Source: Alistipes senegalensis JC50
GTDB taxonomy: Bacteria > Bacteroidota > Bacteroidia > Bacteroidales > Rikenellaceae
Assembly: GCF_025145645.1 (NCBI RefSeq)
Contig: NZ_CP102252.1
Coordinates: 1,550,001 to 1,614,000 of the forward strand
Direction: 5' to 3'
Length of the DNA: 64,000 nt
Shown here: piece by piece, positions 35,623-44,737 of the stretch
How positions within the stretch are numbered: position 1 is the stretch's first letter
Layout: each line of letters starts with the position of its first letter
Notes under the pieces: generated by a model
Told to the model about the DNA's origin: nothing
The model's input: the letters and a program-made list of their open reading frames with translations, nothing else
The model's database searches: none
Program-made: the position numbers and the translations under genes

Positions 35623-37644
35623 ATGATCCGAAAACTATTCCTATCCATTGCGCTGCTACCTCTGACGGTTTCGGCGGCCGATTACCGCCTCACCTCGCCC
35701 GACGGCGGCATCGTCCTCGAGGTGGCGTGCGGCGACAGCCTCACCTACCGCGTCGAAGCCGCCGGAGAGATCGTCTTCACCCCTTCGCCGCTGGCGATGA
35801 CTTTCACCGACGGCACCGTATGGGGCGTGCAGCCGAAGGTCGTGAAAAAAAACTACTCGGAATCCGATTCGCAGATTCCGAGCCCGCTCTACCGCAAAAG
35901 CTCCGTCCGGGACCGTTACAAACAGCTGACGCTGACCTTCCGAGGCGGTTACGGCGTCGATTTCCGGGCCTATGACGACGGCGTCGCCTACCGCTTCTTC
36001 TCGCTCGACGACACGCCGCGGACGGTGACCGACGAACTCGTCCGGTTCAACTTCGCCGCCGACCACGAAGCCGTCGTCCCCTATGTGCTCGACCGCGAGG
36101 GAACCAAAAAAACTTTCGCACAACAGTTCAATAACTCGTTCGAGAATGTCTACACCCACGCCGCGCTTTCGGAACTGGACCCGCAGCGGCTGATGTTCCT
36201 GCCGCTGGCGGTACGCCTCCCCTCGGGACGCGCTGTCTGCATCACCGAAGCCGATCTGGAAAGCTATCCGGGCATGTACCTCAACCACGACGGCCGGGGT
36301 ACGTCGCTGCGGGGCGTCTTCCCGCCCTGTCCCAAAGCCACCCGAACCGGCGGGCACAACAACATCCAGCGCCTCGTGACCGAAACCGAACCTTACATCG
36401 CCCGCATCGGGGGTGCGCGAACCTTTCCGTGGCGCGCGGCAGCCATCGTCGCAGAGGATGCCGGACTGCTCGACTGCGATCTGGTCTACCGTCTCGGAGC
36501 CCCCTGCCGTCTGAACGACACCGCATGGATTCGCCCCGGACAGACCGCCTGGGAGTGGTGGAACGACTGGGGCGTCTACGGCGTCGATTTCAAAAGCGGC
36601 ATCAACACTGAAACCTACAAACACTATATCGACTTCGCGGCCGAATACGGGCTGGAATACGTTCTGCTCGACGAAGGGTGGTCGCGCATCGGCACGGGCG
36701 ACCTCTATCAGGTCGTTCCGGAACTCGACCTGCCGGAGGTCGTGGCCTATGCCAACGAAAAGGGCGTCGGCGTACTGCTCTGGGCGGGATATGCCGCCAT
36801 CGACCGGGATTTCGAGGGAATTTGCCGCCACTACGCCGCAATGGGTGTCAAAGGCTTCAAGATCGACTTCTTCGACCGCGACGATCAGGAACTCGTCGAG
36901 TTCGTCTACCACGCCGCGGAGACTGCCGCCCGGTACCGGCTCGTGCTCAACCTGCACGGCATGTACAAACCCACGGGACTGCAACGCACCTATCCGAACC
37001 TGATCAATTTCGAGGGTGTCTTCGGATTGGAACGGGTCAAATGGACTTCCCCCGAAGAGGCCGATCCGGTCCTTTACGACGTAACCGTGCCGTTCATCCG
37101 TCAGTTCGCCGGTCCGATGGACTACACGCAGGGGGCGATGCTCAACGCGAACCGGAAAAACTTCCGGGCCCGCACCGAGGAACCGATGAGCCTCGGCACG
37201 CGCTGCCGCCAGCTCGCCGAATACATCGTCTTCGAATCGCCGCTGGCAATGCTCTGCGACAGCCCCGCGAAATACCGCGACGCCGAAGAGTGCGCCCGGT
37301 TCATCGCCTCCGTGCCGACCGTCTGGGACCAGACCCGCCCGCTGGCAGGACGCATCGGCGAATACGTCGCCACGGCACGCCGCAAAGGCCGTACATGGTA
37401 CCTCGGCGGGATCACCGACTGGAACGCCCGGACGCTGACGCTCGACCTAGGGATGCTCGGCGAGGGCGACCATGCCGTGACGCTGTTCCGCGACGGCGTG
37501 AATGCCGACCGCTATGCCCAGGACTACAAGTGCGAAACATTCCGCCTCGGGACATCCCGACAGCTGACCGTGGAGATGGCCCCCGGAGGGGGTTTCGCCG
37601 CCATCATCACTCCCATAAACCGACAGACGCTATGCGACGACTGA
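35623..37644 (+). CDS. GH97 family alpha-glycosidase, probable retaining alpha-galactosidase type
   Basis: The 673-aa product has a signal peptide (MIRKLFLSIALLPLTVSAA), an N-terminal beta-sandwich (RLTSPDGGIVLEV), a barrel and a C-terminal beta domain. The barrel has Asp415 in GFKIDFF and Glu470 in FGLERVKW. These correspond to the nucleophile and acid/base reported for the retaining GH97 alpha-galactosidase of Bacteroides thetaiotaomicron, whereas inverting SusB-type members use Glu bases. I therefore expect alpha-galactosidase activity, consistent with galactose side chains of pectin. It starts 12 bases after GH105, and its last codons overlap the start of the GH2-like gene by 13 bases. 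Confidence 0.88.
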   Translation: MIRKLFLSIALLPLTVSAADYRLTSPDGGIVLEVACGDSLTYRVEAAGEIVFTPSPLAMTFTDGTVWGVQPKVVKKNYSESDSQIPSPLYRKSSVRDRYKQLTLTFRGGYGVDFRAYDDGVAYRFFSLDDTPRTVTDELVRFNFAADHEAVVPYVLDREGTKKTFAQQFNNSFENVYTHAALSELDPQRLMFLPLAVRLPSGRAVCITEADLESYPGMYLNHDGRGTSLRGVFPPCPKATRTGGHNNIQRLVTETEPYIARIGGARTFPWRAAAIVAEDAGLLDCDLVYRLGAPCRLNDTAWIRPGQTAWEWWNDWGVYGVDFKSGINTETYKHYIDFAAEYGLEYVLLDEGWSRIGTGDLYQVVPELDLPEVVAYANEKGVGVLLWAGYAAIDRDFEGICRHYAAMGVKGFKIDFFDRDDQELVEFVYHAAETAARYRLVLNLHGMYKPTGLQRTYPNLINFEGVFGLERVKWTSPEEADPVLYDVTVPFIRQFAGPMDYTQGAMLNANRKNFRARTEEPMSLGTRCRQLAEYIVFESPLAMLCDSPAKYRDAEECARFIASVPTVWDQTRPLAGRIGEYVATARRKGRTWYLGGITDWNARTLTLDLGMLGEGDHAVTLFRDGVNADRYAQDYKCETFRLGTSRQLTVEMAPGGGFAAIITPINRQTLCDD

Positions 37645-40610
37645 CCCTATCGCTTTTGCTGCTCTGCGGCATTCTGCCGCTCGACGCACAGACCCCGCCC
37701 GTCAGCCTCAACGGCCGCTGGGAGGCGGGCGACGACCGCCGCTACGACCGCAACGCCGAGGTGCCGGGAATCGCCGCGGACCCCACGCGGAAAAACGACG
37801 GCCGCCTTTGGTACCGCCGCGAAGTGACGCTGCCCGAAGGCCGTTGGACGGCTGCAACGCTGGAACTCTGCGGCGCCCGGTTCCGGCCCGAGGTCTTCGT
37901 CAACGGAGTCAGCGTTTCACGCGCCGAGGGAGGCATGGCCCCGACCCTGCATCCGCTGACGAGCCGCGACGTGCGGCCCGGACGCAGGATCGTGCTCGAA
38001 ATCGCCCTGGAATCGCTTGCCGACGTGCCGCAGGAGGATGCCTCCTACATCCCCGTCGCCGACCAATGGAGATCGAACAACTCCTCGGGACTGTGGGACG
38101 ACGTCAATCTCCATTTCCATTACGACGCAACGATCGGCGGCATCGTGCTTTTCCCCGACATCCGGGCAAAGACGCTCCGCATCGGCTGCCGCCTCGATCC
38201 CCTTCCCGGCAGGAAACTCCGCGAAGGGCGCGGAACGCTGACGATAACCGACCGGAACGGACATAAAATGCTCGAACAACCGTTCGAATACCGTCCCGGA
38301 GAGAACTCGATCGACATCGCCTACGGCGGCATTCTCGGCGAATGGTCGCCCGAACATCCGAACCTCTATGTCATGGAACTGCGGCTCGACACCCGCGACA
38401 GCCGCACGATGCCGTTCGGCATCAAGGAGTTCCGCACCGAGAACAAACAGTTCCGTCTCAACGACCGTCCCTGTCCGCTGCGCGGCAGCACGGTGGTCTG
38501 GCACCGCTGGGTCCGCACGGAAGAGGGCGCCCGGCTCGGATACGACACCACGTGGTTCCGCGACAATGTCGTGCTGCGGCTCAAAGAACACGGCGCCAAC
38601 CTGCTGCGGTTCCACCTGGGAGTGCCGCCGCGCCGCCTGCTGGACCTCTGCGACCGATACGGACTGGCCGTACAGTACGAATGGTCCTTCTTCCACGGCA
38701 TGCCGGCCAGCGAAGCGAGCTGCACCGAGCAGTACGGCCGCTGGCTGGAAGCCGCCGTCGCACACCCTTCGGTCTGCATCTATCATCCTTACAACGAAAC
38801 CGAAGGCGACGAACTCGGGCGGGTCTGGAATGCCCTGAACAAACTCCTGCCGCATTATCCGCAGCTGGTGATCTCGGAACGCGACGTGCTGCACCTGCAC
38901 AAATACTGGTGGAGCATCTTCGAAAACGTCGGCATGTTCTACGACAGCTACGACCAGTTCGACCTGCCGATCATGACCGACGAATTCGGCGGCAACTATC
39001 TCGACGGCGACGGCGAACCCGGAGGATACGTCACCATCCGCGAAACCCTGCTGCGCTTCCTCGGGCGCAACCACACCCCTGCGATGCGGCTCAAATTACA
39101 GGAGTATTCCCACGGCAGGATCGCCGAATATTGGCGCCGCATCGGCGCGGCAGGAGCCGCACCGTTCCCCGTGGCCAGCAGTTGGGAAGACGGCAACCAC
39201 TGGTTCCTCGGCCCGCTGGCCGAAGGCCGCCCCAAGCCGGTCTGGAATTCCCTGACGGCGGCCTGGTCGCCCCGGTCGGTGAGCGCCGAGATCTGGGACC
39301 GCAACTTCACGCCCGGGCAAACCGTGAGCTTTCCGCTCTGGCTCTTCAACGATACGGACGAAAAGGCCGCGCTGACGGCGCGCATCACGGTAGAGGATGC
39401 CGACGGCAAGATCTACGACGAACACATCGTCAACCGGACTCTCGGACCTTACTCCCGTATATCGCAACCGCAAACAGTCTTGCTGCCGAACCGCACGGGC
39501 GACTATATCCTTCGTGCGGAACTGGTCCGCGGACGGACGGCGCAGGTGAAATATCCGGTCGTATCGAAGTGGGACATCCGCACGTTCCGGACCACGGTGC
39601 CCGCCGAGGTCGCCGCACAGCGGATCTATATTCCGGCGGACGAATCCGAACTGCTGGCTTTCGCCCGGGACAACGGACTGGCGCTTACGCAGGAATCCGC
39701 GCAAGCCGACCTGTTGCTCTTCGGTCGGAAAAGCTGGGAACATATCGCCGCAGGCGGCACCGCCGTGGGCGAAACGATCCGGCAGGCTCTCGAACGGGGC
39801 GCCTCGGCGGTTCTGCTCGACGCCGGGGATATCGCCCTGGGGCAAGGTTATCCCCGGGAAAACGGCGACGGAGTATGGGGCCCCCTGCAAGGCGTGGTCA
39901 AGATCGAGAATCCCGGCACGAAACGTTACGAACTGTTCAAGGGGCTGACGCTGCTCTTCACCGAGGCCGCAGAACCGGAAAGTTTCCAATTCCCGGCCCC
40001 GGACAACGACGTACTGTGGCAGAACATGCCTGCCGGCTATTCGGGCATGTGGAACGGCTACCGCGGCGGACTGACCGTTCCGGCCTACGACATGAGCATC
40101 GCAGGATTGAGCGCCCGCTCGTTCTTGGAGCAGTGGGCGGCACGCGGAGCCGACCGTGCACGGATCACCCAAGGAGGCCATTATTACGGCTACGAGTTGC
40201 AGGGCTTCTATGCCTTCTCGGACAAAGCCGACGACGCGGCCGTCGAGGCGGCGTTGAAAGAGCGTGTGCGGTTCCTGATCGAAGACGCCCCGGCATTGGC
40301 CGTCGTGATGAGCGCCGATGCTCCGATCACCGTCACGGACCTCGCGGGCGGGTACGAGGCCGCCAAAACAGGTCTCGTCGAAAACCTTGAAATTCTTGCC
40401 AACGCAGGAAAGGACCTCACGAAGAGTCCGGTCGTGGCGATCGGATTCGGCGAAGGACGCGGCCGCCTGCTGGTCTCGCAACTGCTCACCAAAGGGCGTC
40501 TGAGCCCCGGATTCGGCAGCGACGGGCTTTACGGCGTGCGCTACGACGCAACGGCGGTACAAACGGTCGTGAACCTGCTCGCAGCGGCAGCCGATACGAA
40601 AAAAAACTAA
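37632..40610 (+). CDS. GH2-like glycoside hydrolase with extra C-terminal domain
   Basis: The ATG at 37632 lies inside the end of GH97 and gives a signal peptide (MRRLTLSLLLLCGILPLDAQ) and 992 aa. Residues about 25-165 are a sugar-binding jelly-roll (NGRWEAGDD, LWYRREVTLPEG, NGVSVSRAEGGMAPT). An immunoglobulin-like domain and a barrel follow, with Glu389 in YNETEG as probable acid/base and Glu451 in TDEFGG as probable nucleophile. After about residue 600 come beta domains and a Rossmann-like region (ADLLLFGRKSWEHIAAG, GASAVLLDAGDIALGQG) not usual for plain beta-galactosidases. Substrate is uncertain; galactose, glucuronate or arabinose side chains of pectin are possible. Confidence 0.75.
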   Translation: MRRLTLSLLLLCGILPLDAQTPPVSLNGRWEAGDDRRYDRNAEVPGIAADPTRKNDGRLWYRREVTLPEGRWTAATLELCGARFRPEVFVNGVSVSRAEGGMAPTLHPLTSRDVRPGRRIVLEIALESLADVPQEDASYIPVADQWRSNNSSGLWDDVNLHFHYDATIGGIVLFPDIRAKTLRIGCRLDPLPGRKLREGRGTLTITDRNGHKMLEQPFEYRPGENSIDIAYGGILGEWSPEHPNLYVMELRLDTRDSRTMPFGIKEFRTENKQFRLNDRPCPLRGSTVVWHRWVRTEEGARLGYDTTWFRDNVVLRLKEHGANLLRFHLGVPPRRLLDLCDRYGLAVQYEWSFFHGMPASEASCTEQYGRWLEAAVAHPSVCIYHPYNETEGDELGRVWNALNKLLPHYPQLVISERDVLHLHKYWWSIFENVGMFYDSYDQFDLPIMTDEFGGNYLDGDGEPGGYVTIRETLLRFLGRNHTPAMRLKLQEYSHGRIAEYWRRIGAAGAAPFPVASSWEDGNHWFLGPLAEGRPKPVWNSLTAAWSPRSVSAEIWDRNFTPGQTVSFPLWLFNDTDEKAALTARITVEDADGKIYDEHIVNRTLGPYSRISQPQTVLLPNRTGDYILRAELVRGRTAQVKYPVVSKWDIRTFRTTVPAEVAAQRIYIPADESELLAFARDNGLALTQESAQADLLLFGRKSWEHIAAGGTAVGETIRQALERGASAVLLDAGDIALGQGYPRENGDGVWGPLQGVVKIENPGTKRYELFKGLTLLFTEAAEPESFQFPAPDNDVLWQNMPAGYSGMWNGYRGGLTVPAYDMSIAGLSARSFLEQWAARGADRARITQGGHYYGYELQGFYAFSDKADDAAVEAALKERVRFLIEDAPALAVVMSADAPITVTDLAGGYEAAKTGLVENLEILANAGKDLTKSPVVAIGFGEGRGRLLVSQLLTKGRLSPGFGSDGLYGVRYDATAVQTVVNLLAAAADTKKN

Positions 40611-40622
40611 AACCTACGATCC

Positions 40623-41954
40623 ATGAAGAGTAAAAACATTCTTTTACCGCTCCTTGCAACCGCCCTGATCTGTTGCAAGGCCCCGGAGGCCGCGGCTCAG
40701 ATACCGGCCCCGGCATCGGAGAAAACTTTCGCCGCACTGATCGGGGAAGCGGCCTATCTTGCCGGAGGCACAGAACGTTACACGCCTTTCGGCGACGGCG
40801 ATTTCCGGATCATCCGCGTCACGAACCTCGACAAAGAGGGCGAAGGATCGCTCGCATGGGCCATCCGGCAAAAAGGCCCCCGCATCGTGGTCTTCGAAAC
40901 GGGCGGAGTGATCGATCTGGAGGGAGCGACCCTGAAACTCCAGGAGCCCTATCTCTACATCGCGGGCCAGACGGCTCCGGCTCCGGGAATCACGCTGATA
41001 AAAGGCGAAGTGAGCATCCAAAGCCACGACATCCTCATCCGTCACATCAGCGTCCGCCCCGGCAACCGAGGCATGATGAAAGGCTCGGGCTGGGAGGCCG
41101 ACGGCATGAGCACCTGGAAAGCCTGGAACGTCGTGGTAGACCACTGTTCGCTGACCTGGGCTACGGACGAACTGCTCTCGGCATCGGGTCCCCGCCACGA
41201 AGGACGGGACAAGACCTCGCACGACATCACTTTCAGCAACAACATCATCGCCGAATGCCTGAGCAATTCGAGCCACTCCAAAGGCGAACACTCGAAAGGC
41301 ACGCTCATCCACGACTACTGTTCGCGCATCGCCGTCGTAGGCAACCTCTACGCCTCCAACCTCGAACGGAATCCGCTGCTGAAACCCAATGCCCGGGCAT
41401 ACATCGCCAACAACGTGATATACAATCCCAAGCGGCGCGCCATTCATGCTTCGTGGCCCGAAGATGAATACAGAGAATATCCCGACAGCCTGCGTCCGGC
41501 CAAGATCGCCGCAGTGGGCAACGTGCTGATTCCCGGTCCCGACACACCGTCCGATTTTTGGATGATCTTCGGCAAGATAGAAGCCTACCATCAGGACAAC
41601 ATGATCACTCCGAACGCCGGCGACACCAAAGGCGAACGCAAACGGCGCATCGTCAACAATCAGGTCACGGTCCTCGCCGAAAACCCCGTATCCGCACCTG
41701 TCTACCGAGCTATTCCGTCGGCCGAGACGGCTGCCGCAGTGCTGGCGAATGCCGGAGCGCGCCCCGCGCAGCGCGACGCCATCGACCGCCGGCTGACGGA
41801 CGAAACGAAAGCCGGAACAGGCCGGGTGATCGACAGTCAGGACGACGCGGAGGGGTATCCCTCCTGCCAACCGGTACGCCGCCCGCTCGACATCCCGGAT
41901 TCGGGAATCGAGGAGTGGCTCGAAAAGCTGGCTGCGGCCCTGCTGAATCCATAA
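40623..41954 (+). CDS. Pectate lyase, polysaccharide lyase family 1
   Basis: The 443-aa product has a signal peptide with Cys residues (LLATALICCKAPEAAAQ). It has the PL1 beta-helix features DGDFRIIRVTNLDKEGEGSL, GPRIVVFETGGVIDL and the calcium site VVDHCSLTWATDE (residues 172-183). Arg249 in NLERNPLLKP is the probable catalytic Arg. PL1 enzymes cleave polygalacturonate by beta-elimination. It starts 12 bases after the GH2-like gene and ends the locus just before a strong terminator. Confidence 0.9.
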   Translation: MKSKNILLPLLATALICCKAPEAAAQIPAPASEKTFAALIGEAAYLAGGTERYTPFGDGDFRIIRVTNLDKEGEGSLAWAIRQKGPRIVVFETGGVIDLEGATLKLQEPYLYIAGQTAPAPGITLIKGEVSIQSHDILIRHISVRPGNRGMMKGSGWEADGMSTWKAWNVVVDHCSLTWATDELLSASGPRHEGRDKTSHDITFSNNIIAECLSNSSHSKGEHSKGTLIHDYCSRIAVVGNLYASNLERNPLLKPNARAYIANNVIYNPKRRAIHASWPEDEYREYPDSLRPAKIAAVGNVLIPGPDTPSDFWMIFGKIEAYHQDNMITPNAGDTKGERKRRIVNNQVTVLAENPVSAPVYRAIPSAETAAAVLANAGARPAQRDAIDRRLTDETKAGTGRVIDSQDDAEGYPSCQPVRRPLDIPDSGIEEWLEKLAAALLNP

Positions 41955-41955
41955 A

Positions 41956-41992
41956 AAGAACGGATACCGGTTGACCGGTATCCGTTCTTCTT
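41956..41992 (+). terminator. Strong terminator closing the pectin-type locus
   Basis: A perfect 15-bp stem (41956-41970 with 41975-41989, loop TTGA) starts three bases after the PL1 stop and is followed by CTT; A residues upstream also make it usable on the other strand. Confidence 0.85.
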
Positions 41993-42070
41993 ACCCGCAG
42001 ACGGAAGCCGCATCTCTTCCGGGCTGGATTTTGTGCGAAATTTGCCGTATCTTGCCGAAAATTCGAGATT

Positions 42071-42637
42071 ATGACCGAACGACTGCAATTCATACCTTTC
42101 AAATCCCGCGCCGACAAGGGCTGGGACGAAGCATGGGCCCTCTATGAAATCTCTTTCCCAGACTGCGAACGCTGGAACGCCGCCGGCTACGACCGTGCGT
42201 TCGGCGATCCGCATTTCGAAGCCGACGGCATCTGGCGCGGCGAAGAGTTCATCGGCATCCTCTTCCATTGGAAAGCCGGGGATTTCCACTATGTCGAGCA
42301 TCTGGCCGTGTCGCCCCGTCTGCGCGGGCAGAACATGGGTTCGAAAGCCCTCGCGGCATTCGCGGAGGGCCGGCGCGTCATTCTGGAAATCGACCCTCCG
42401 GAGGACGAAATATCCGTCCGGCGCCTGCATTTCTACCAACGGCTCGGATTCGTCGAAAATCCCCAGGAGTATATCCACCCCTCGTTCCGGAAGCCGTTCC
42501 ACGCCCACCGGCTCGTGCTGATGAGCCGTCCCGGGCCCCTCACGAACGAAGAAGCCCGCGATTTCGCGGACTTCGTGCGGGAACGGGTGCTGCGCTATTC
42601 GGAGCATGAAGCCCCGACGCTGCCCCGGCTGCCGTAA
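42071..42637 (+). CDS. GNAT-family N-acetyltransferase
   Basis: The 188-aa product has the GNAT core: GIWRGEEFIGILFHW, the HLAVSPRLRGQNMGSKAL coenzyme-A-binding motif (R/Q-x-x-G-x-G/S region) and the C-terminal LHFYQRLGFVENP motif. The acceptor is unknown. A minus-7-like TATCTTGC about 30 bases upstream could be its promoter. It converges with the yeiH-type gene with only eight bases between the two stops. Confidence 0.85.
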   Translation: MTERLQFIPFKSRADKGWDEAWALYEISFPDCERWNAAGYDRAFGDPHFEADGIWRGEEFIGILFHWKAGDFHYVEHLAVSPRLRGQNMGSKALAAFAEGRRVILEIDPPEDEISVRRLHFYQRLGFVENPQEYIHPSFRKPFHAHRLVLMSRPGPLTNEEARDFADFVRERVLRYSEHEAPTLPRLP

Positions 42638-42645
42638 AACTGCCG

Positions 42646-43716
42646 TTACAACACTCCGACCAGGTATTTCGTGACGTAATAGCCGCCCACGAGCAGCCAG
42701 ACGTACAACAGCCCCGCCAGCACGAAAGGCTTGGCCCCGGCCTGCTTGAATTTGGCGAGATTCGTCTCGGTGCCCAGCGCCGTCATGGCCATCGTCAGCA
42801 TGAAGGTATCGGCGTATTCGATGGCGCCGTTCAGCGGAATTTCCCGGACGCTCTCCACGCCGAAAAGGTATTGCAGCAGCGAATTGAGGCAGATGACCCC
42901 GATGAATCCGAACGCGAACCACGGCACGGCGATCTTGTTCTTCTCCTTCCTGCCCCCGGCGCTCTTCCGGCGGCCCGCCAGCACGAACCCCATGACCACC
43001 AGCACGGGAGCCAGCAGCATGACGCGAATCATCTTGGTGATGGTGGCCGTTCCGGCGATTCCCAGCGCATCGGTCGGGTCCATCGCGTTGCCCGCTCCGG
43101 CCACATGGGCCACCTCGTGGAGCGTGCTGCCCGTATAGACAGCCACGCCGGTATCGGTCAGTCCGTCGAGCATGCCCGTGCGGTACATGACGGGGTAGAG
43201 GAACATCGAGAGGGTTCCGAAGATGACGACCGTGGAGACGGCGATGGCGGTTTTGTAGCCCTCGCACCTGACGACCGGCTCGGCGCCCAGCACGGCGGCG
43301 GCTCCGCAGATGGCGCTGCCCGTCGAGGTCATCAGCGCCGTATCGCGGTCCATCTTCAGCAGGCGGCCCAGCAGGACGCCGCCCAGAATGGTGACCACGA
43401 CGACGATCAGATCGACGGCGACGGCCGGGATGCCGACTGCCGCCACCTCGGTCAGCGTCAGGCGGAATCCGTAGAGGATGATGCCCCAGCGGAGCACCTG
43501 TTTCGTGCAGAACCGGATGCCCGGGACCCATGTTTCGGGCAGTTTGTTGCGCAGGCTGTTGGCATAGAGCATGCCCAGCACGATGCCGACGATCAGCGGA
43601 CTGAACGAAAGCCGTCTGACGACGGGGAGTTCGGCGATGTAGAACGCCGCGAACGAGAACAGCGCGATCAGAAGAATTCCGTGGAGCGTATTCGCCCGGT
43701 TGCCTTTTTCCAACAT
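42646..43716 (-). CDS. YeiH/UPF0324-family membrane protein (putative sulfate exporter family)
   Basis: The frame is open from 43779, but the ATG at 43716 has a nearby AAAGGAT and starts directly before the first membrane segment; it gives 356 aa. About ten membrane helices can be seen, including LLIALFSFAAFYIA and VVIFGTLSMFLYPVMY. Family blocks GSAICGAAAVLGAEPVV and GAGNAMDPTDALGIAGTATITKMIRVMLLAP are present. Family members are annotated as putative sulfate/sulfite exporters. It lies downstream of a LysR-type regulator, the typical partner of yeiH, and of nrnA. Confidence 0.88.
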   Translation of the reverse strand: MLEKGNRANTLHGILLIALFSFAAFYIAELPVVRRLSFSPLIVGIVLGMLYANSLRNKLPETWVPGIRFCTKQVLRWGIILYGFRLTLTEVAAVGIPAVAVDLIVVVVTILGGVLLGRLLKMDRDTALMTSTGSAICGAAAVLGAEPVVRCEGYKTAIAVSTVVIFGTLSMFLYPVMYRTGMLDGLTDTGVAVYTGSTLHEVAHVAGAGNAMDPTDALGIAGTATITKMIRVMLLAPVLVVMGFVLAGRRKSAGGRKEKNKIAVPWFAFGFIGVICLNSLLQYLFGVESVREIPLNGAIEYADTFMLTMAMTALGTETNLAKFKQAGAKPFVLAGLLYVWLLVGGYYVTKYLVGVL

Positions 43717-43845
43717 ATCCTTTATTCTATAATGCGTGATACGATAACTTTTTCTTTGCCAACAGGGCAAAGATCGCATCTTTTACCGGGATATGAAACA
43801 AAAAATCGTTATCCGGAATAACCCGAAGTTATAACACGCCGCGAA

Positions 43846-44733
43846 TCAGCGGTTCGCCCGGGCGAAATCGACGAACTGCCGGACCAGCCGCGCGGGTTCG
43901 GCCTCGGCGTGCACGAAGTTGAAATCGCGGGAGAGGGTCAGCCCCTCGATGTCGATGATCCGCAGCGCACCGCTGCGCAGTTCGTCCACCACCGAGGTCA
44001 CCGACACGATGGCCAGCACGTCGCTGTTGCGGACGAAGCCCTTGATGCCCTCGGTCGTGCCGAGGCGCATCACCACGTCGAGCTGCGAAAGGCGGATGCC
44101 CTTGGCGGCGAGCGCCGCGGAGATCACTTCGAGGGTTCCCGAACCGTTCTCGCGCAGCACGAGGGGCGTCGAAAGCAACTGTTCGCAGGTCAGCGATTCG
44201 GTGCGGGCATACCTGCCGCCCGTGCGGGTCACCAGCACCAGTTCGTCGGGCGCGAAGAAGGTATAGTGCAACCCCTGCCGGCGGCTGACGCTCTCGACCA
44301 TCCCCAGATCGACGGCGTGTTCCCCGAGCGCCTGCTCGACCTCGGAGCTGTTGCCCGAGAGCAGCGAAACCCGCACGCCGGGAAACCGCGTCGTAAAGCG
44401 CGCGAGGATGGGCGGCAGGAGATACTGGGCAATGGTCGTGCTGGCCCCCAGCCGCAGTTCGCCCTCGGTGAGGCTTGCGCAGAGGCTCATTTCGTACTCC
44501 AGACGGCGGTAGTCGTCGGCCAGCCGTTCGGCGGCTTCGAGCATCGTGCGCCCGGCATCGGTCAGCTCCAGACGGCTGCCGCGGCGGGCGAAAAGCTGCA
44601 CCTTGTAACGGGATTCCAGCTCGCCGATGTGCTTGCTGACGGCAGGCTGCGAGATATAGAGCTGTTCGGCAGTCCGGGTGAAACTCAGCGTCCGGGCCGC
44701 GGTGATGAAGACTTTGAGCCGGAAATCGTCCAT
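43846..44733 (-). CDS. LysR-type transcriptional regulator (CysL/YeiE-like by context)
   Basis: The 295-aa product has the N-terminal winged helix-turn-helix (LKVFITAARTLSFTRTAEQL, then YISQPAVSKHIGELESRY) and the periplasmic-binding-protein-like effector domain (ELRLGASTTIAQYLLPPILA, LVLRENGSGTLEVI). LysR proteins of the CysL/YeiE group are often encoded next to yeiH genes and respond to sulfur metabolites or sulfite. Here the gene sits four bases after nrnA and 129 bases before the yeiH-type gene on the same strand, so it probably regulates the latter. Confidence 0.88.
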   Translation of the reverse strand: MDDFRLKVFITAARTLSFTRTAEQLYISQPAVSKHIGELESRYKVQLFARRGSRLELTDAGRTMLEAAERLADDYRRLEYEMSLCASLTEGELRLGASTTIAQYLLPPILARFTTRFPGVRVSLLSGNSSEVEQALGEHAVDLGMVESVSRRQGLHYTFFAPDELVLVTRTGGRYARTESLTCEQLLSTPLVLRENGSGTLEVISAALAAKGIRLSQLDVVMRLGTTEGIKGFVRNSDVLAIVSVTSVVDELRSGALRIIDIEGLTLSRDFNFVHAEAEPARLVRQFVDFARANR

Positions 44734-44737
44734 GACA

